From positions 1-33,452 of the forward strand of contig JAJPOQ010000099.1 in the NCBI GenBank assembly GCA_021232515.1: DNA of 33,452 nucleotides, given 5' to 3'. The notes beneath the pieces are model-generated. The model was given only the letters and a program-made list of their open reading frames with translations. It was not told the origin of the DNA and ran no database searches. This document shows positions 23,410-32,098 of the stretch, piece by piece; positions within the stretch are counted from its first letter, which is position 1, and every line of letters starts with the position of its first letter. The position numbers and the translations under genes are program-made. The DNA is from Lentisphaeraceae bacterium. GTDB taxonomy: Bacteria > Verrucomicrobiota > Lentisphaeria > Lentisphaerales > Lentisphaeraceae.

Positions 23410-25091
23410 TGATTAGTCCTCGCTAGCGCCTCGTAGTACTGCTTAACCAAGTCTTTGTACTCTGCTGGCGCTTGTTCTAAAAGTTTTTGCATGTTCTGAC
23501 CATCGATCTGAACTTTGTCTGCCAACCAACTTTGACTTCTTTTAAGCTTCTCTTTTGCCAGTCTGTTTTTCTTTAAGTTTAGGTCTAACTCTTGTTCAGT
23601 CATTTTCGCTAACTCTTCATTTGGAGTTGGAGGCTGCGGTAGAGCAGGCGCTTGTTCTTGACCTGGTTGTGGAGGCTGGGGCTGAGCAGGAGTAGCTTGA
23701 GCTTGCTGACTTTCTTCTCCCTGCTCAGAAGGATCCGTTGGCTCTCCTGGTTCTGCAGGCTCAGCGGGTTCTGTTTGCGCTAACTGTGGTTGTTGAGCGA
23801 GCTCTGCAGATTTCTTCTCTGCCATTTTCTGAGCTTTTTCATAATTCTCACGAGCTTCTTCTAAGTTTCCTTCTTCTAAACTCTCGCCTGCTTCTTTAAG
23901 AGCTTCTTGTATTTCAGCATCTAAACTACCAGCTTCTTGGGCAAGCTCTTGATGATCAGCTTGAGCTTGATTGAAGTCATCACTTTCTTCAAGTTCTTCG
24001 CCTTCAAGACCGCTATTTTCAAGTTCACTAACTTGTTCAATTTGCTTACTTAACTCTTGAGCTAACTGATCTAGAGCCGCACTTTCTGGTGATTGCTCTG
24101 CCATTGGCGAATCTTCTGGGGAACCATTTAACTCTTCATTCAATTCTTGCAACTGACTTAAAAGTTCCTCTTGGCCTTTCACTGCATCGTCTATTTTGCC
24201 ATCTTCTATATCTTCAGCAATTTTTTCAGATTGATCAGAGATAGACTCTTCTTCGGCATTTTCGGCTGTTTGCTCGTCAGTTGCAGACTCTTCCTTCTCG
24301 GCGTTTTCGGCTGTTTGTTCGTCAGTTGCAGACTCTTCCTTCTCGGCGTTTTCAGCCGTTTGTTCGTCAGTTGCAGACTCTTCCTTCTCGGCGTTTTCAG
24401 CCGTTTGCTCTTCTGGCTTAGCTTGATCTTCTTCGGCAGCTTTCTCTTCATTTGCCGCCTGTTCTTCTGGCGACTCTGGCTCATCTTCATTGACTGCAGC
24501 TATTTCTTTCTCAAGCTCTTTAGCCATATCGGTCAACTCTTTCTGACGTTCAGCTAACTCTTCTTTGACTTTCTCTTCGACATCTTCTCCAGCATTTTCT
24601 TGCTGTTGAGCTTCTTGAGTATCTTTTGCGAGTTCTTCTAACTTCTGAGTTAAGTCACTGACTCTAGCTTGAATGCGTGCCATGTCGGCATTTTTACGTG
24701 CTTCTTCTAGCATCTTTTCATAAGAACTAATCGCTAAGCCCTGATTTTTTGAGACTTCTTGAAGATGATCATTTCTTTTCTCTGGAGTATCAGTTGCTAA
24801 TACAAGATTTTTGATCGCTTCTTTTAGAGCGTCATTACCAGCTACTTTTGCTTCTGACAATATCTTATCAACCGTCTCAATCATCGATTCATCAATCACA
24901 CCCGATAGAAGCATGCGGTTACGAATCTGCTCGATACTCTTTTGAACTTCATCTGTACTTCTCTTAACACTGCGAGTCACTACTGTCTGATTTCGAAGTT
25001 CACGGATAACTTGATCTTCATCTACTTGTGCGTTGATCGAACCTGCAGAAAGTAAAGCTGCACATGTAACTGCTGATGGTAGTTTATTCAT
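23406..25091 (-). CDS. Secreted acidic coiled-coil protein with a 15-residue tandem repeat
   Basis: A 561-aa protein of unknown function. A signal peptide (1-21, ending INA) is followed by long, strongly acidic Glu/Gln/Ala/Lys-rich coiled coil. A tandem repeat of EQTAENAEKEESATD occupies about residues 228-279 (DNA 24256-24410). Residues about 440-500 form a Pro/Gln-rich spacer (AQPQPPQPGQEQAPALPQPP). A short helical region with conserved-looking residues ends the protein. Extended coil plus proline spacer suggests a periplasmic spacer or tether. The start overlaps the end of the DUF4175-like gene by 8 bp; the end overlaps the toroid gene by 4 bp. Low complexity makes homology searches unreliable. 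Confidence 0.85.
   Translation of the reverse strand: MNKLPSAVTCAALLSAGSINAQVDEDQVIRELRNQTVVTRSVKRSTDEVQKSIEQIRNRMLLSGVIDESMIETVDKILSEAKVAGNDALKEAIKNLVLATDTPEKRNDHLQEVSKNQGLAISSYEKMLEEARKNADMARIQARVSDLTQKLEELAKDTQEAQQQENAGEDVEEKVKEELAERQKELTDMAKELEKEIAAVNEDEPESPEEQAANEEKAAEEDQAKPEEQTAENAEKEESATDEQTAENAEKEESATDEQTAENAEKEESATDEQTAENAEEESISDQSEKIAEDIEDGKIDDAVKGQEELLSQLQELNEELNGSPEDSPMAEQSPESAALDQLAQELSKQIEQVSELENSGLEGEELEESDDFNQAQADHQELAQEAGSLDAEIQEALKEAGESLEEGNLEEARENYEKAQKMAEKKSAELAQQPQLAQTEPAEPAEPGEPTDPSEQGEESQQAQATPAQPQPPQPGQEQAPALPQPPTPNEELAKMTEQELDLNLKKNRLAKEKLKRSQSWLADKVQIDGQNMQKLLEQAPAEYKDLVKQYYEALARTNQ
24256..24410. repeat. 45-bp in-frame tandem repeat (VNTR), three full units plus a partial
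   Basis: Units begin at 24256, 24301, 24346 and 24391, exactly 45 bp apart; the last is about 20 bp before it diverges. Neighbouring full units differ at only two positions and every difference is synonymous, so each full unit encodes the same 15 residues. Near identity implies recent duplication or homogenisation, and copy number may vary between strains. The repeat lies inside the acidic coiled-coil gene. Confidence 0.95.
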
Positions 25092-26718
25092 AAGGTGCTC
25101 CCAATTTCGAAGTTTTGCGACTGGACTTATTTAGTCTAAGTTTTAGGTCTTCCACAGGTAAGATTGCTTCAACAAATTCTTCGCTTAAGCGACTTCTCAT
25201 CTCGGCATCTGAGATGATTGGTACGAGTATGTCTTCCGAGTATGAAATGTTTGGCGTTGGCGCATTGTCCACTGCCTCGATTCTGATTTTTAGTAAGTTA
25301 CCTTCTTTAAGGTCGAGCTTTTTATTGGACCAGATCTCATCGATGACGAATTGGTTAGACTGAATATCTTTAAAAGCTTTCTTAATCTTAAATTGCTGAA
25401 ATTCGCTATCTTGCTCATACTCGCCATTTGTAATCGTATAGAGGATCTTCACACTTTGAAGGTTGAAGTCGTCTTTGATTTTCACTTCAAGCTGCAATGA
25501 GCTTTGTGGAGCTAGTTCCGTTAGCGAATAAGGTTTCATAACGCGAATCACAGGTTTTCTGTCATCCTTCACCGTTAATCTAAAATCTGGAATATCCTTA
25601 CTTACCAAACCAAAATCATCCAACATAGATAATGTATAAGTCATGCTAGCCTCCGGAGTAAACGATAACTCCCAGACCCCATCCTTTTCCACAAAATTAG
25701 CAATTTTCTCAGTTGTCGTCTTATTGAGAAACTTCAGCTCTTTTAGTTTCTTATTTGGTTTGACCGTTAACTTCACCTTAGTTCCGTAAAGCATACGAGC
25801 ATTTCCCGACTGTGTATCCGTCTGAGGTAAAGTTGTGTATTCTGGAGGTGTGAGTGACAAAGTCATCTTGGCGATTGTCGGGCGTTGAACAACTTTCAAA
25901 GGAATAACTTCACTGGTAAAGTCTCCAAGGTTTATCTCAATATTTCCATCCTCGATTATGCCACTTAACTGACACTCATATAAACCTTGACGGTCAATTG
26001 GCACCAAGTCTGTATCAAGTCTATCACTGTTTGTTAGTAAACTGACTGTACCAAGGTTTGGCAAGACTCCAGTTGCTTTCACTTTTATCGTAAACTCCTC
26101 TCCAGCGACTAAGTACTCTGGCATCTCTATATTCGTCACTTTAGTAAGAGACGGATAAGAAACTGGTAAAACTAAACGTTTTAGAAAATAACGAAAAGTG
26201 TCAGTCTGTGTTGCAACTACGCCACTTATAACCGCTATAGAAACAACTAAAGTCATGAAGTTTTTCTTCTGCCAAGACTTATCTACTATCGCAGATAAAG
26301 CCTTGTCCTTGGTCATGGAAAAAGTTTGGTGCATCATTTTAGAAACTAGTTCCAAAGACATGTTTGCTTTTGGTAAGTTTCTATTGAACTGAAGTGTCGA
26401 AATAACGCGACTTCGAAACTCTGGATAACGATCTTCTACCAACAGTGAAACTTCTTCAGTCGTTAGCTGCCGATTAAACTGTTTCCACGGGTTAACCGCG
26501 AACCAATATGCCGCGTAGCCCAAGCCACCAATAAAAGCGATAAGGCGGATAGCATATGGAAAATGTACAAGATAGTCTAGTATAAATAAAACAACGATTA
26601 CAGAAATACTCCAATACAAAAGGCGAACCATGCCTTCTAAGAGGTTTTGAAAACGAATCTCGGCGCCTAACTTGTCGAGCTCATTTATCAATTCAGAAGC
26701 TTTAGTACTCTCTGTCAT
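25084..26718 (-). CDS. DUF4175-like membrane protein
   Basis: A 544-aa protein with three predicted membrane segments (about 31-51, 55-74 and 153-170). Between the second and third is a cytoplasmic segment (LTTEEVSLLVEDRYPEFRSR at 85-104) that matches the N-terminal pattern of DUF4175-type proteins. Residues about 180-520 are extracytoplasmic and beta-rich, with repeated Ig-like strands (MPEYLVAGEEFTIKVKATG, LTPPEYTTLP). It begins inside the end of the VWA gene (4-bp overlap) and ends 8 bp into the coiled-coil gene. Proteins of this type regularly accompany MoxR/DUF58/BatA genes in PVC and alpha-proteobacterial genomes; their function is unknown. It probably spans the membrane and links cytoplasmic MoxR/DUF58 to exported partners. 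Confidence 0.83.
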   Translation of the reverse strand: MTESTKASELINELDKLGAEIRFQNLLEGMVRLLYWSISVIVVLFILDYLVHFPYAIRLIAFIGGLGYAAYWFAVNPWKQFNRQLTTEEVSLLVEDRYPEFRSRVISTLQFNRNLPKANMSLELVSKMMHQTFSMTKDKALSAIVDKSWQKKNFMTLVVSIAVISGVVATQTDTFRYFLKRLVLPVSYPSLTKVTNIEMPEYLVAGEEFTIKVKATGVLPNLGTVSLLTNSDRLDTDLVPIDRQGLYECQLSGIIEDGNIEINLGDFTSEVIPLKVVQRPTIAKMTLSLTPPEYTTLPQTDTQSGNARMLYGTKVKLTVKPNKKLKELKFLNKTTTEKIANFVEKDGVWELSFTPEASMTYTLSMLDDFGLVSKDIPDFRLTVKDDRKPVIRVMKPYSLTELAPQSSLQLEVKIKDDFNLQSVKILYTITNGEYEQDSEFQQFKIKKAFKDIQSNQFVIDEIWSNKKLDLKEGNLLKIRIEAVDNAPTPNISYSEDILVPIISDAEMRSRLSEEFVEAILPVEDLKLRLNKSSRKTSKLGAPYE

Positions 26719-29051
26719 GGTAAATTCTCCTTCTTTCTAAGCAGCCACTCACTGGCAGTAAAAACACAGATAAGGATTAAGAATATCCAACTATCCCAAA
26801 GACTCTTCTCATAGACAACTCGATTCAATCGAACTTTCTCAGATACAAGTTGAGGTAAATCAGCGATCTTCGAAACTGGGATAAACTGGCCTCCTGAAAT
26901 CTCTGCGATGCGAGACAATTGAACTTTATCCATAGAAGTCTTTTCAAACTCAAGGTTTGATTTCTGAATGCGAATTCTATGACGAGCTTCATTCTCTTGG
27001 CCTCGAACTTGTAAGTCCCAACTTCCTTCTGGCAGAACAATTGAACCTAAAAACTCATTTGACATAGCAGATCTAGCAATCTTGAATTCTTTGACATTTT
27101 CGCCTTCAACTTCAGAGGCTACCAAAGTTATATCATCGCCAATGGAGTTACTTAAAGATTCATTTATCACACGGCAAGTTACATCTATCTTTTCACCTGA
27201 AGCAAAGTCACGACCGACTGTTTCAATTGAAACATTGTGCATATTCCCCATTAAGTGAGGTAAACCTAGATTCTGCATAGTTTGTCCCCAGAAACGGTCA
27301 GTAAACTTCGAACCAATTCTAAAGCGCCAACGCCATATAGAGTTAAAGCCTAAGAATAATACCTGACCACGACCAAAGCGTTGGTAAGCCATAAGTGGGA
27401 TAGCCCCATACTCGTTTGTGACTTTACCGTGCTCAACTAAAGCGACTGCTCCAGACTTCAACTTTCGAATGCCTTTATAGTACCAATACTGGCCTGGGAG
27501 TTTTTCCCAAAGCTTAGCATTTTCTTCTGGATGCGGCGTCAGTCTTGTGATGATGCTTTCGCGACCATCTTCTGTAAGTCTTAAAGGGTAAGCTCGAGTA
27601 TTTTTCTTTGAAAAGTCTTCTTCTTCTGGTTCGGTAACTTTGCGTATAGTTACAGGTAACATTTCTTCGATTGGCGTTCCTGTAAAACTACCTGGTGTTC
27701 CAGACGGGGCTGAGATCATTATTAATGAACCACCTTTATTTGAAACATAATCCTGAAGCTGTTTCATTCTCTCTGTACTAAAATAGTCTCGATCGATATT
27801 ATTTAAGATCACACAATCTATTTCATTGAGCTTTTCAAAAGGAAATGAAGAAAGGAACTGCTCATCGGAATTACTTCTCGACATATCGCCACTACGGATA
27901 AAAACCTTAGTTTTGAAGCGTTTATCGCTGTCAAGCATACCTTTGAGGTAACGATATTCCCAACTTGGATTCCCTACCGCCAGAAGAACTCTTATCTCGC
28001 TGTCAATCACGCTGACTTGACGGCTCATTTCGTTATTACCAGTAAAGTACTCATCCTGGTGTTTCTCTAGAGCAACACGGAACTCAAAGTCACCTTTTGT
28101 TTCAGGTCGAACTATAAAGATTTGTTTAAAGATACCGTTTTGACAAGTAACGACTTTACGACCAACAACTTTATCTCCCATGTAGAGCACAGCTTCTAAC
28201 TCAGTTTCTTCTATTCCCGAGCCTTCAAAAACAACGTTCACTGCTACGTCATCGCCTTTAAAAAGAAGTTCAGAAACGTTTACATTCCTTACCTTCAAGT
28301 CGATGTTTTCTGGCATACCGATTCCAACTGGGAAAAGCCTTGTGCCTTTTTCTTTGAGTGCGCGAGCTACTTCTAATGGAGACTCACCTTTGTTATGAAT
28401 ACCATCTGAAAAGATAATCATATTTGCCACAGGCAGACCTTTTAAAGACTCTTCCACATAGGAAATAGCTGGTCCTAAACCGGTCGCTTCTCCTTCTGCA
28501 GTAGGCAATGTAATAAGATCTGTATCTGTCTGTAACTGACGAGTCTTCTGGTCAAACAAGTAAAACTTAACAGCATACTTTTCTTTCAGTTCGTCGATCA
28601 CACCGAGTTCTTTGTTATTCAGAATATTTGAGACCAACTCTAAACGGCTAGATTGAGCCGCATCTTGTTGTCTTACTGCGCCAGCCTCAGCCATTTCTTT
28701 TAGATAAGAATCTGATGCCTTCTTTTCAACAATCCCCATACTCTGAGAGACGTCGATCAAAATAGGTAGAACAGTTCGAGATGACTCTTGTGTATCAAGT
28801 TTTATCTTTGGCTGCAATAAAAGTAGGAACAAAACAAAACAAGTTCCAAATCTTAGAATAGTCAAAATAACAAGCTGCTTACCAGTTGTCATAGGCGACT
28901 CTTTCTTGTACATAAACCAAGCATAAATACCAAGAGCTATAGCACATAGGACTATCGCCCATGCGGGGAAACCTGAATTCATAACGACTTCATAGTCATT
29001 AACCGAAACAGTGTCCTCTGAGGCAAAAAGGTTTTTCACTAAATTATCCAT
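26715..29051 (-). CDS. VWA-domain membrane protein with glutamine-amidotransferase-like domain (BatB/BatA-related)
   Basis: A 778-aa protein. Two N-terminal membrane segments (about 29-47 and 59-80) and one near the C-terminus (about 753-770) frame a large extracytoplasmic region. The VWA domain starts with a complete MIDAS motif, DVSQS (100-104), followed by IIFSDG for the third site. A class-I glutamine-amidotransferase-like fold follows (about 370-620; VLLAVGNPSWEYRYL, LQDYVSNKGGSLIMISAPS), without an evident catalytic Cys-His pair. Its stop overlaps the next start by 4 bp and its start overlaps the previous gene by 8 bp. In this operon class the VWA protein is thought to bind a metal-dependent partner. 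The complete MIDAS distinguishes it from the preceding BatA-like protein. Confidence 0.88.
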   Translation of the reverse strand: MDNLVKNLFASEDTVSVNDYEVVMNSGFPAWAIVLCAIALGIYAWFMYKKESPMTTGKQLVILTILRFGTCFVLFLLLLQPKIKLDTQESSRTVLPILIDVSQSMGIVEKKASDSYLKEMAEAGAVRQQDAAQSSRLELVSNILNNKELGVIDELKEKYAVKFYLFDQKTRQLQTDTDLITLPTAEGEATGLGPAISYVEESLKGLPVANMIIFSDGIHNKGESPLEVARALKEKGTRLFPVGIGMPENIDLKVRNVNVSELLFKGDDVAVNVVFEGSGIEETELEAVLYMGDKVVGRKVVTCQNGIFKQIFIVRPETKGDFEFRVALEKHQDEYFTGNNEMSRQVSVIDSEIRVLLAVGNPSWEYRYLKGMLDSDKRFKTKVFIRSGDMSRSNSDEQFLSSFPFEKLNEIDCVILNNIDRDYFSTERMKQLQDYVSNKGGSLIMISAPSGTPGSFTGTPIEEMLPVTIRKVTEPEEEDFSKKNTRAYPLRLTEDGRESIITRLTPHPEENAKLWEKLPGQYWYYKGIRKLKSGAVALVEHGKVTNEYGAIPLMAYQRFGRGQVLFLGFNSIWRWRFRIGSKFTDRFWGQTMQNLGLPHLMGNMHNVSIETVGRDFASGEKIDVTCRVINESLSNSIGDDITLVASEVEGENVKEFKIARSAMSNEFLGSIVLPEGSWDLQVRGQENEARHRIRIQKSNLEFEKTSMDKVQLSRIAEISGGQFIPVSKIADLPQLVSEKVRLNRVVYEKSLWDSWIFLILICVFTASEWLLRKKENLP

Positions 29052-31185
29052 TTTGACCTCTTCTTGAAATCATCAAACTTAAAAAGTTTTCTCCTAACCA
29101 ACATAAAATTGCCAGGATTAAAAGGAGCGTACTTATCTCAGAAGCAGCTGCACTACTTGTCATAGTTGCTGCACCTTGTTTATCTGTTACTTTAACACCG
29201 AGAGGTTCATAAATGGTTTTTAAATCGTCGTTTGCCATAGATGTAACCTGACTCTCAGTTGAGTCGACATTTACCGAGATAAGGCGGCTGTTGCTTTTGC
29301 CTTCTTCTCGCAATTTATACACGCCGGACTCTTTCAAGCTTTCGACATTTAAAAAATGGCGGTCACCAGAAATAGTAGCTTCAATGGTTTGCATACTTCC
29401 TGAAGGAGCCATCATCTCAAATTGAGTTCTGGATTTCTCTTCAGAAACTTCTTGAGTATAAGACTGACCTACTTCATACTTCTTCTGGCCATATTTCTCA
29501 TTCATCAACCAGTTACTTACTTTTCTGTAGAAAGGCAGGAAAGTTGGCAAAAGTGCGAGATTGTTCCACTCAAGTCCTGAGCTTGTACCGTTTACAAAAA
29601 CTCTACCACGACCATAAGTAAAAGCGGCCATAAAGCTACGGTCGTCGCCTTCGCTCCTAAGCTTCATAAGACTTAAAGCTCTATCGGAAGTCTGACTAAC
29701 AAAGCCAAAACACTTTTTAAGTCGCATACCGAGGTTTACTTCTTTACCTCCAGTGAAACTCCAGATTTCATGATTTGGATTATTAACTTCGTAATTGAGG
29801 TATTTACCTTCTTCCAAGGATTCAACTGCAGTATCTAAAAGTGGCCAAGCAAAAAGTCCTTTGCCATCTTTATAGAATATTCTATTATAGTTTTCGGCAT
29901 CGATTGTTGGCCCCATATTAACCATGACACCACCACCTGAAGCTACATAGTCTTCAAGGAACTTTGACTCAACAGTCGTTAGTGCACGAACGTCGTCCAA
30001 GATAATAAAGGCATACTCATCAAGGTCATCTACACTCATCGATTGAATGCTATTCCAAGTAAACTTGTAGAGAGCGTTCTCTGCTTGTGAAGCACCCGGA
30101 TATGGATTTAAAGCAAAGTCGACAAAGACGGCTCGTTTCTCTTCGATTGTTTCTGGAATGAAGTTCTGCAAAACTAAAACTTTCAGTTGTTCAAAAGCTT
30201 CGAACTGAGTGAAAGCAAAGTTGTCCTTTTCATTATTATCTATACCGATTCGAACAGTCGCCTTATGAAAACCTGCGCTTTCAACATCTGCTCTAAAAAC
30301 TGTCGACGTCGTCTGGCCTGCCGGAATAGAAACACTTAAAGCTTCTCTCACCGCACCATTTATTTCAAAATAAACTGGTACGTCAGTCGTGTCTTCTTTT
30401 CCATTATTTCGAATCTTAACTGAAAACCAAATAGGTTCACCAACACGAACTGCAGCTTGTAGAGGCTGAAGCTCAACTACAGAGATATTGCTTTCTTCCG
30501 AGTCGCCGACATTTACAAAAATAACATCAGTTTTCTCTCTAAGCTTTTTCAAAACTTCTTGAACATCTGCTGATGGTTCTTTCCATTCACTTTCTTGGAA
30601 GTCTGAGATAAGATAAACTACCGCACCCGGAGTTTTCTCTTTTTCGATGATATCCAAACATGCCTTCAAGCCTGCAGCAGGGTCACCGTCATAGTCACTC
30701 ACGCTTAAGCTTCTAACGGCTTCACCGAGTAAGCTGTGATCGGCAGATAAAGTACCTATAACTTTTTCTGCATTTGATCTTTGTAAGACCAAAGCGCCAC
30801 CACTACTACCTGGGATTCTAGCAACTACACCAGAGGCGACATCAACTGCATGGTCAAAACGTGTTTTTGAACCAGAGCGAGTTGCCATAGAAAAGGTGTC
30901 ATCCATCGCAATCAGCGTATCGCGTTTACCAAAACCAAAGCCTGCTGAGCTTAGTACTGGTCGAGCCATTGCTAATACTAAAAATAAAATCAATAAAGTT
31001 CTTAGAAGTAACAAAAGTATATCTTCCATCTGGAAGCGCTTTTTCTGTTCTTCTACTACATCAAAAAGGAAGTCCATCGCCGCCCACTCCATCTCCTTAA
31101 CTCGATTCTTACGAATCAAGTGGATGATCACAGGAATGGAAGCCAAAGCTGAACCCCATAAAAGTACTGTATTTAAGAAAGCCAC
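29044..31185 (-). CDS. BatA-like protein: aerotolerance N-terminal domain, VWA and C-terminal membrane anchor
   Basis: A 713-aa protein with the N-terminal BatA/aerotolerance-regulator domain: two membrane helices (about 5-22 and 56-74) around a conserved cytoplasmic segment (HLIRKNRVKEMEWAAMDFL at 22-40). The VWA domain (about 88-250) has DDTFS at 95-99 in place of the usual DxSxS, and VVYLISDFQESEW later, so its MIDAS site is altered (Thr for the first Ser). A beta-rich middle region and a GATase-like region (EYAFIILDDVRALTT, VASGGGVMVNMG) follow, and a hydrophobic C-terminal helix (about 685-702). It is 8 bp after DUF58 (gap 31186-31193) and overlaps the next gene by 8 bp. Probably part of a membrane complex with DUF58 and MoxR. 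Confidence 0.88.
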   Translation of the reverse strand: MAFLNTVLLWGSALASIPVIIHLIRKNRVKEMEWAAMDFLFDVVEEQKKRFQMEDILLLLLRTLLILFLVLAMARPVLSSAGFGFGKRDTLIAMDDTFSMATRSGSKTRFDHAVDVASGVVARIPGSSGGALVLQRSNAEKVIGTLSADHSLLGEAVRSLSVSDYDGDPAAGLKACLDIIEKEKTPGAVVYLISDFQESEWKEPSADVQEVLKKLREKTDVIFVNVGDSEESNISVVELQPLQAAVRVGEPIWFSVKIRNNGKEDTTDVPVYFEINGAVREALSVSIPAGQTTSTVFRADVESAGFHKATVRIGIDNNEKDNFAFTQFEAFEQLKVLVLQNFIPETIEEKRAVFVDFALNPYPGASQAENALYKFTWNSIQSMSVDDLDEYAFIILDDVRALTTVESKFLEDYVASGGGVMVNMGPTIDAENYNRIFYKDGKGLFAWPLLDTAVESLEEGKYLNYEVNNPNHEIWSFTGGKEVNLGMRLKKCFGFVSQTSDRALSLMKLRSEGDDRSFMAAFTYGRGRVFVNGTSSGLEWNNLALLPTFLPFYRKVSNWLMNEKYGQKKYEVGQSYTQEVSEEKSRTQFEMMAPSGSMQTIEATISGDRHFLNVESLKESGVYKLREEGKSNSRLISVNVDSTESQVTSMANDDLKTIYEPLGVKVTDKQGAATMTSSAAASEISTLLLILAILCWLGENFLSLMISRRGQNG

Positions 31186-31193
31186 TTTTCTAC

Positions 31194-32093
31194 CTACCTG
31201 TTAATATGAGTCAGTCTGGAACTGAGGTAACCCATGAGAAGTTCACTGACACTTTTTCCTGTATTTGCAGGAACGTACTCAGTATTGTTTTTCTCACACA
31301 CATCTAAAATCTTATGACGATGCTCTTCAAACTTTTTCATATAAGCTTTTCGAACACGGCGCGCATCTAACTTCACCTCTCCTGCACCTTCCATACCTTG
31401 GAAACGAATCGTTCCTTCAAGATCAAAGTCAATCTCTTGAGGATCCATAACATGAAAGAGAACTATTTCATGATGATCATAACGCAAACGCGACAAGCCG
31501 TCATGAAGTTCTGAAGGTCTCAAAAGACAATCACTGATAACTATGACTATCTGACGACGACCAATACGCTGAGCGAAATCCATAAGACTATTCCCCATCT
31601 CAGTCTTCTTAACTGGGGTCATTTCCTCTAAGACTTTACTCATCTTGTAAACTGTTTGAAGTGAATTGCTCGGTGGTAGGTACTCAACGATTTTATCGTT
31701 AAATATACCCATTCCCATGCTGTCTCTGGCATTTGTAACTAAGTAAGTGAGAGATACCGCAAGGTAGGATGCAAAGTCCAACTTGCTTTGATCTCCAGAC
31801 TTAAAGCGCATAGACTCTGACGCATCTAAAAATATTTGCGTCACAAGATTGGTTTCAGCTTCATACTGCTTGATAAAGTACTTATCTCGCTTGTAGTAAA
31901 CGTTCCAGTCTATGTGCTTTGTGTCATCTCCAGGGATATACTCTCGGTGACCTGCGAACTCAACAGAGAAACCATGAAATGGTGACTTGTGTGCTCCTGC
32001 AATGTTACCTTCGGCTAAACCTTTAGGATTGATGACAAATGCCCCCACCCGAGAAATGATCCCTGGGTGCAGATATTTTGCTAGCTTCTTCAT
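31194..32093 (-). CDS. DUF58 protein (VWA-related, MoxR partner)
   Basis: A 299-aa DUF58 protein. The signature is present: FAGHREYIPGDD (47-57) and HIDWNVYYKR (60-69), then a VWA-like MIDAS DASES (90-94) and VIVISDC for the second strand. No membrane segments, so cytoplasmic and probably membrane-associated through partners. DUF58 genes nearly always follow moxR, and the two proteins are thought to act as an AAA+ ATPase and its VWA-type adaptor. It starts 5 bp after the MoxR stop and ends 8 bp before the BatA-like gene. A Met at residue 1 is followed by a Lys-rich start with no better upstream start. Confidence 0.94.
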   Translation of the reverse strand: MKKLAKYLHPGIISRVGAFVINPKGLAEGNIAGAHKSPFHGFSVEFAGHREYIPGDDTKHIDWNVYYKRDKYFIKQYEAETNLVTQIFLDASESMRFKSGDQSKLDFASYLAVSLTYLVTNARDSMGMGIFNDKIVEYLPPSNSLQTVYKMSKVLEEMTPVKKTEMGNSLMDFAQRIGRRQIVIVISDCLLRPSELHDGLSRLRYDHHEIVLFHVMDPQEIDFDLEGTIRFQGMEGAGEVKLDARRVRKAYMKKFEEHRHKILDVCEKNNTEYVPANTGKSVSELLMGYLSSRLTHINR

Positions 32094-32098
32094 TCGAA

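Noticed and set aside
24171..24557. Plus-strand open frame of 128 codons opposite the repeat region
   Set aside because: It is a by-product of the repetitive, stop-poor coding sequence on the minus strand; no start context and a composition (Phe/Leu/Cys-rich) typical of an antisense shadow.
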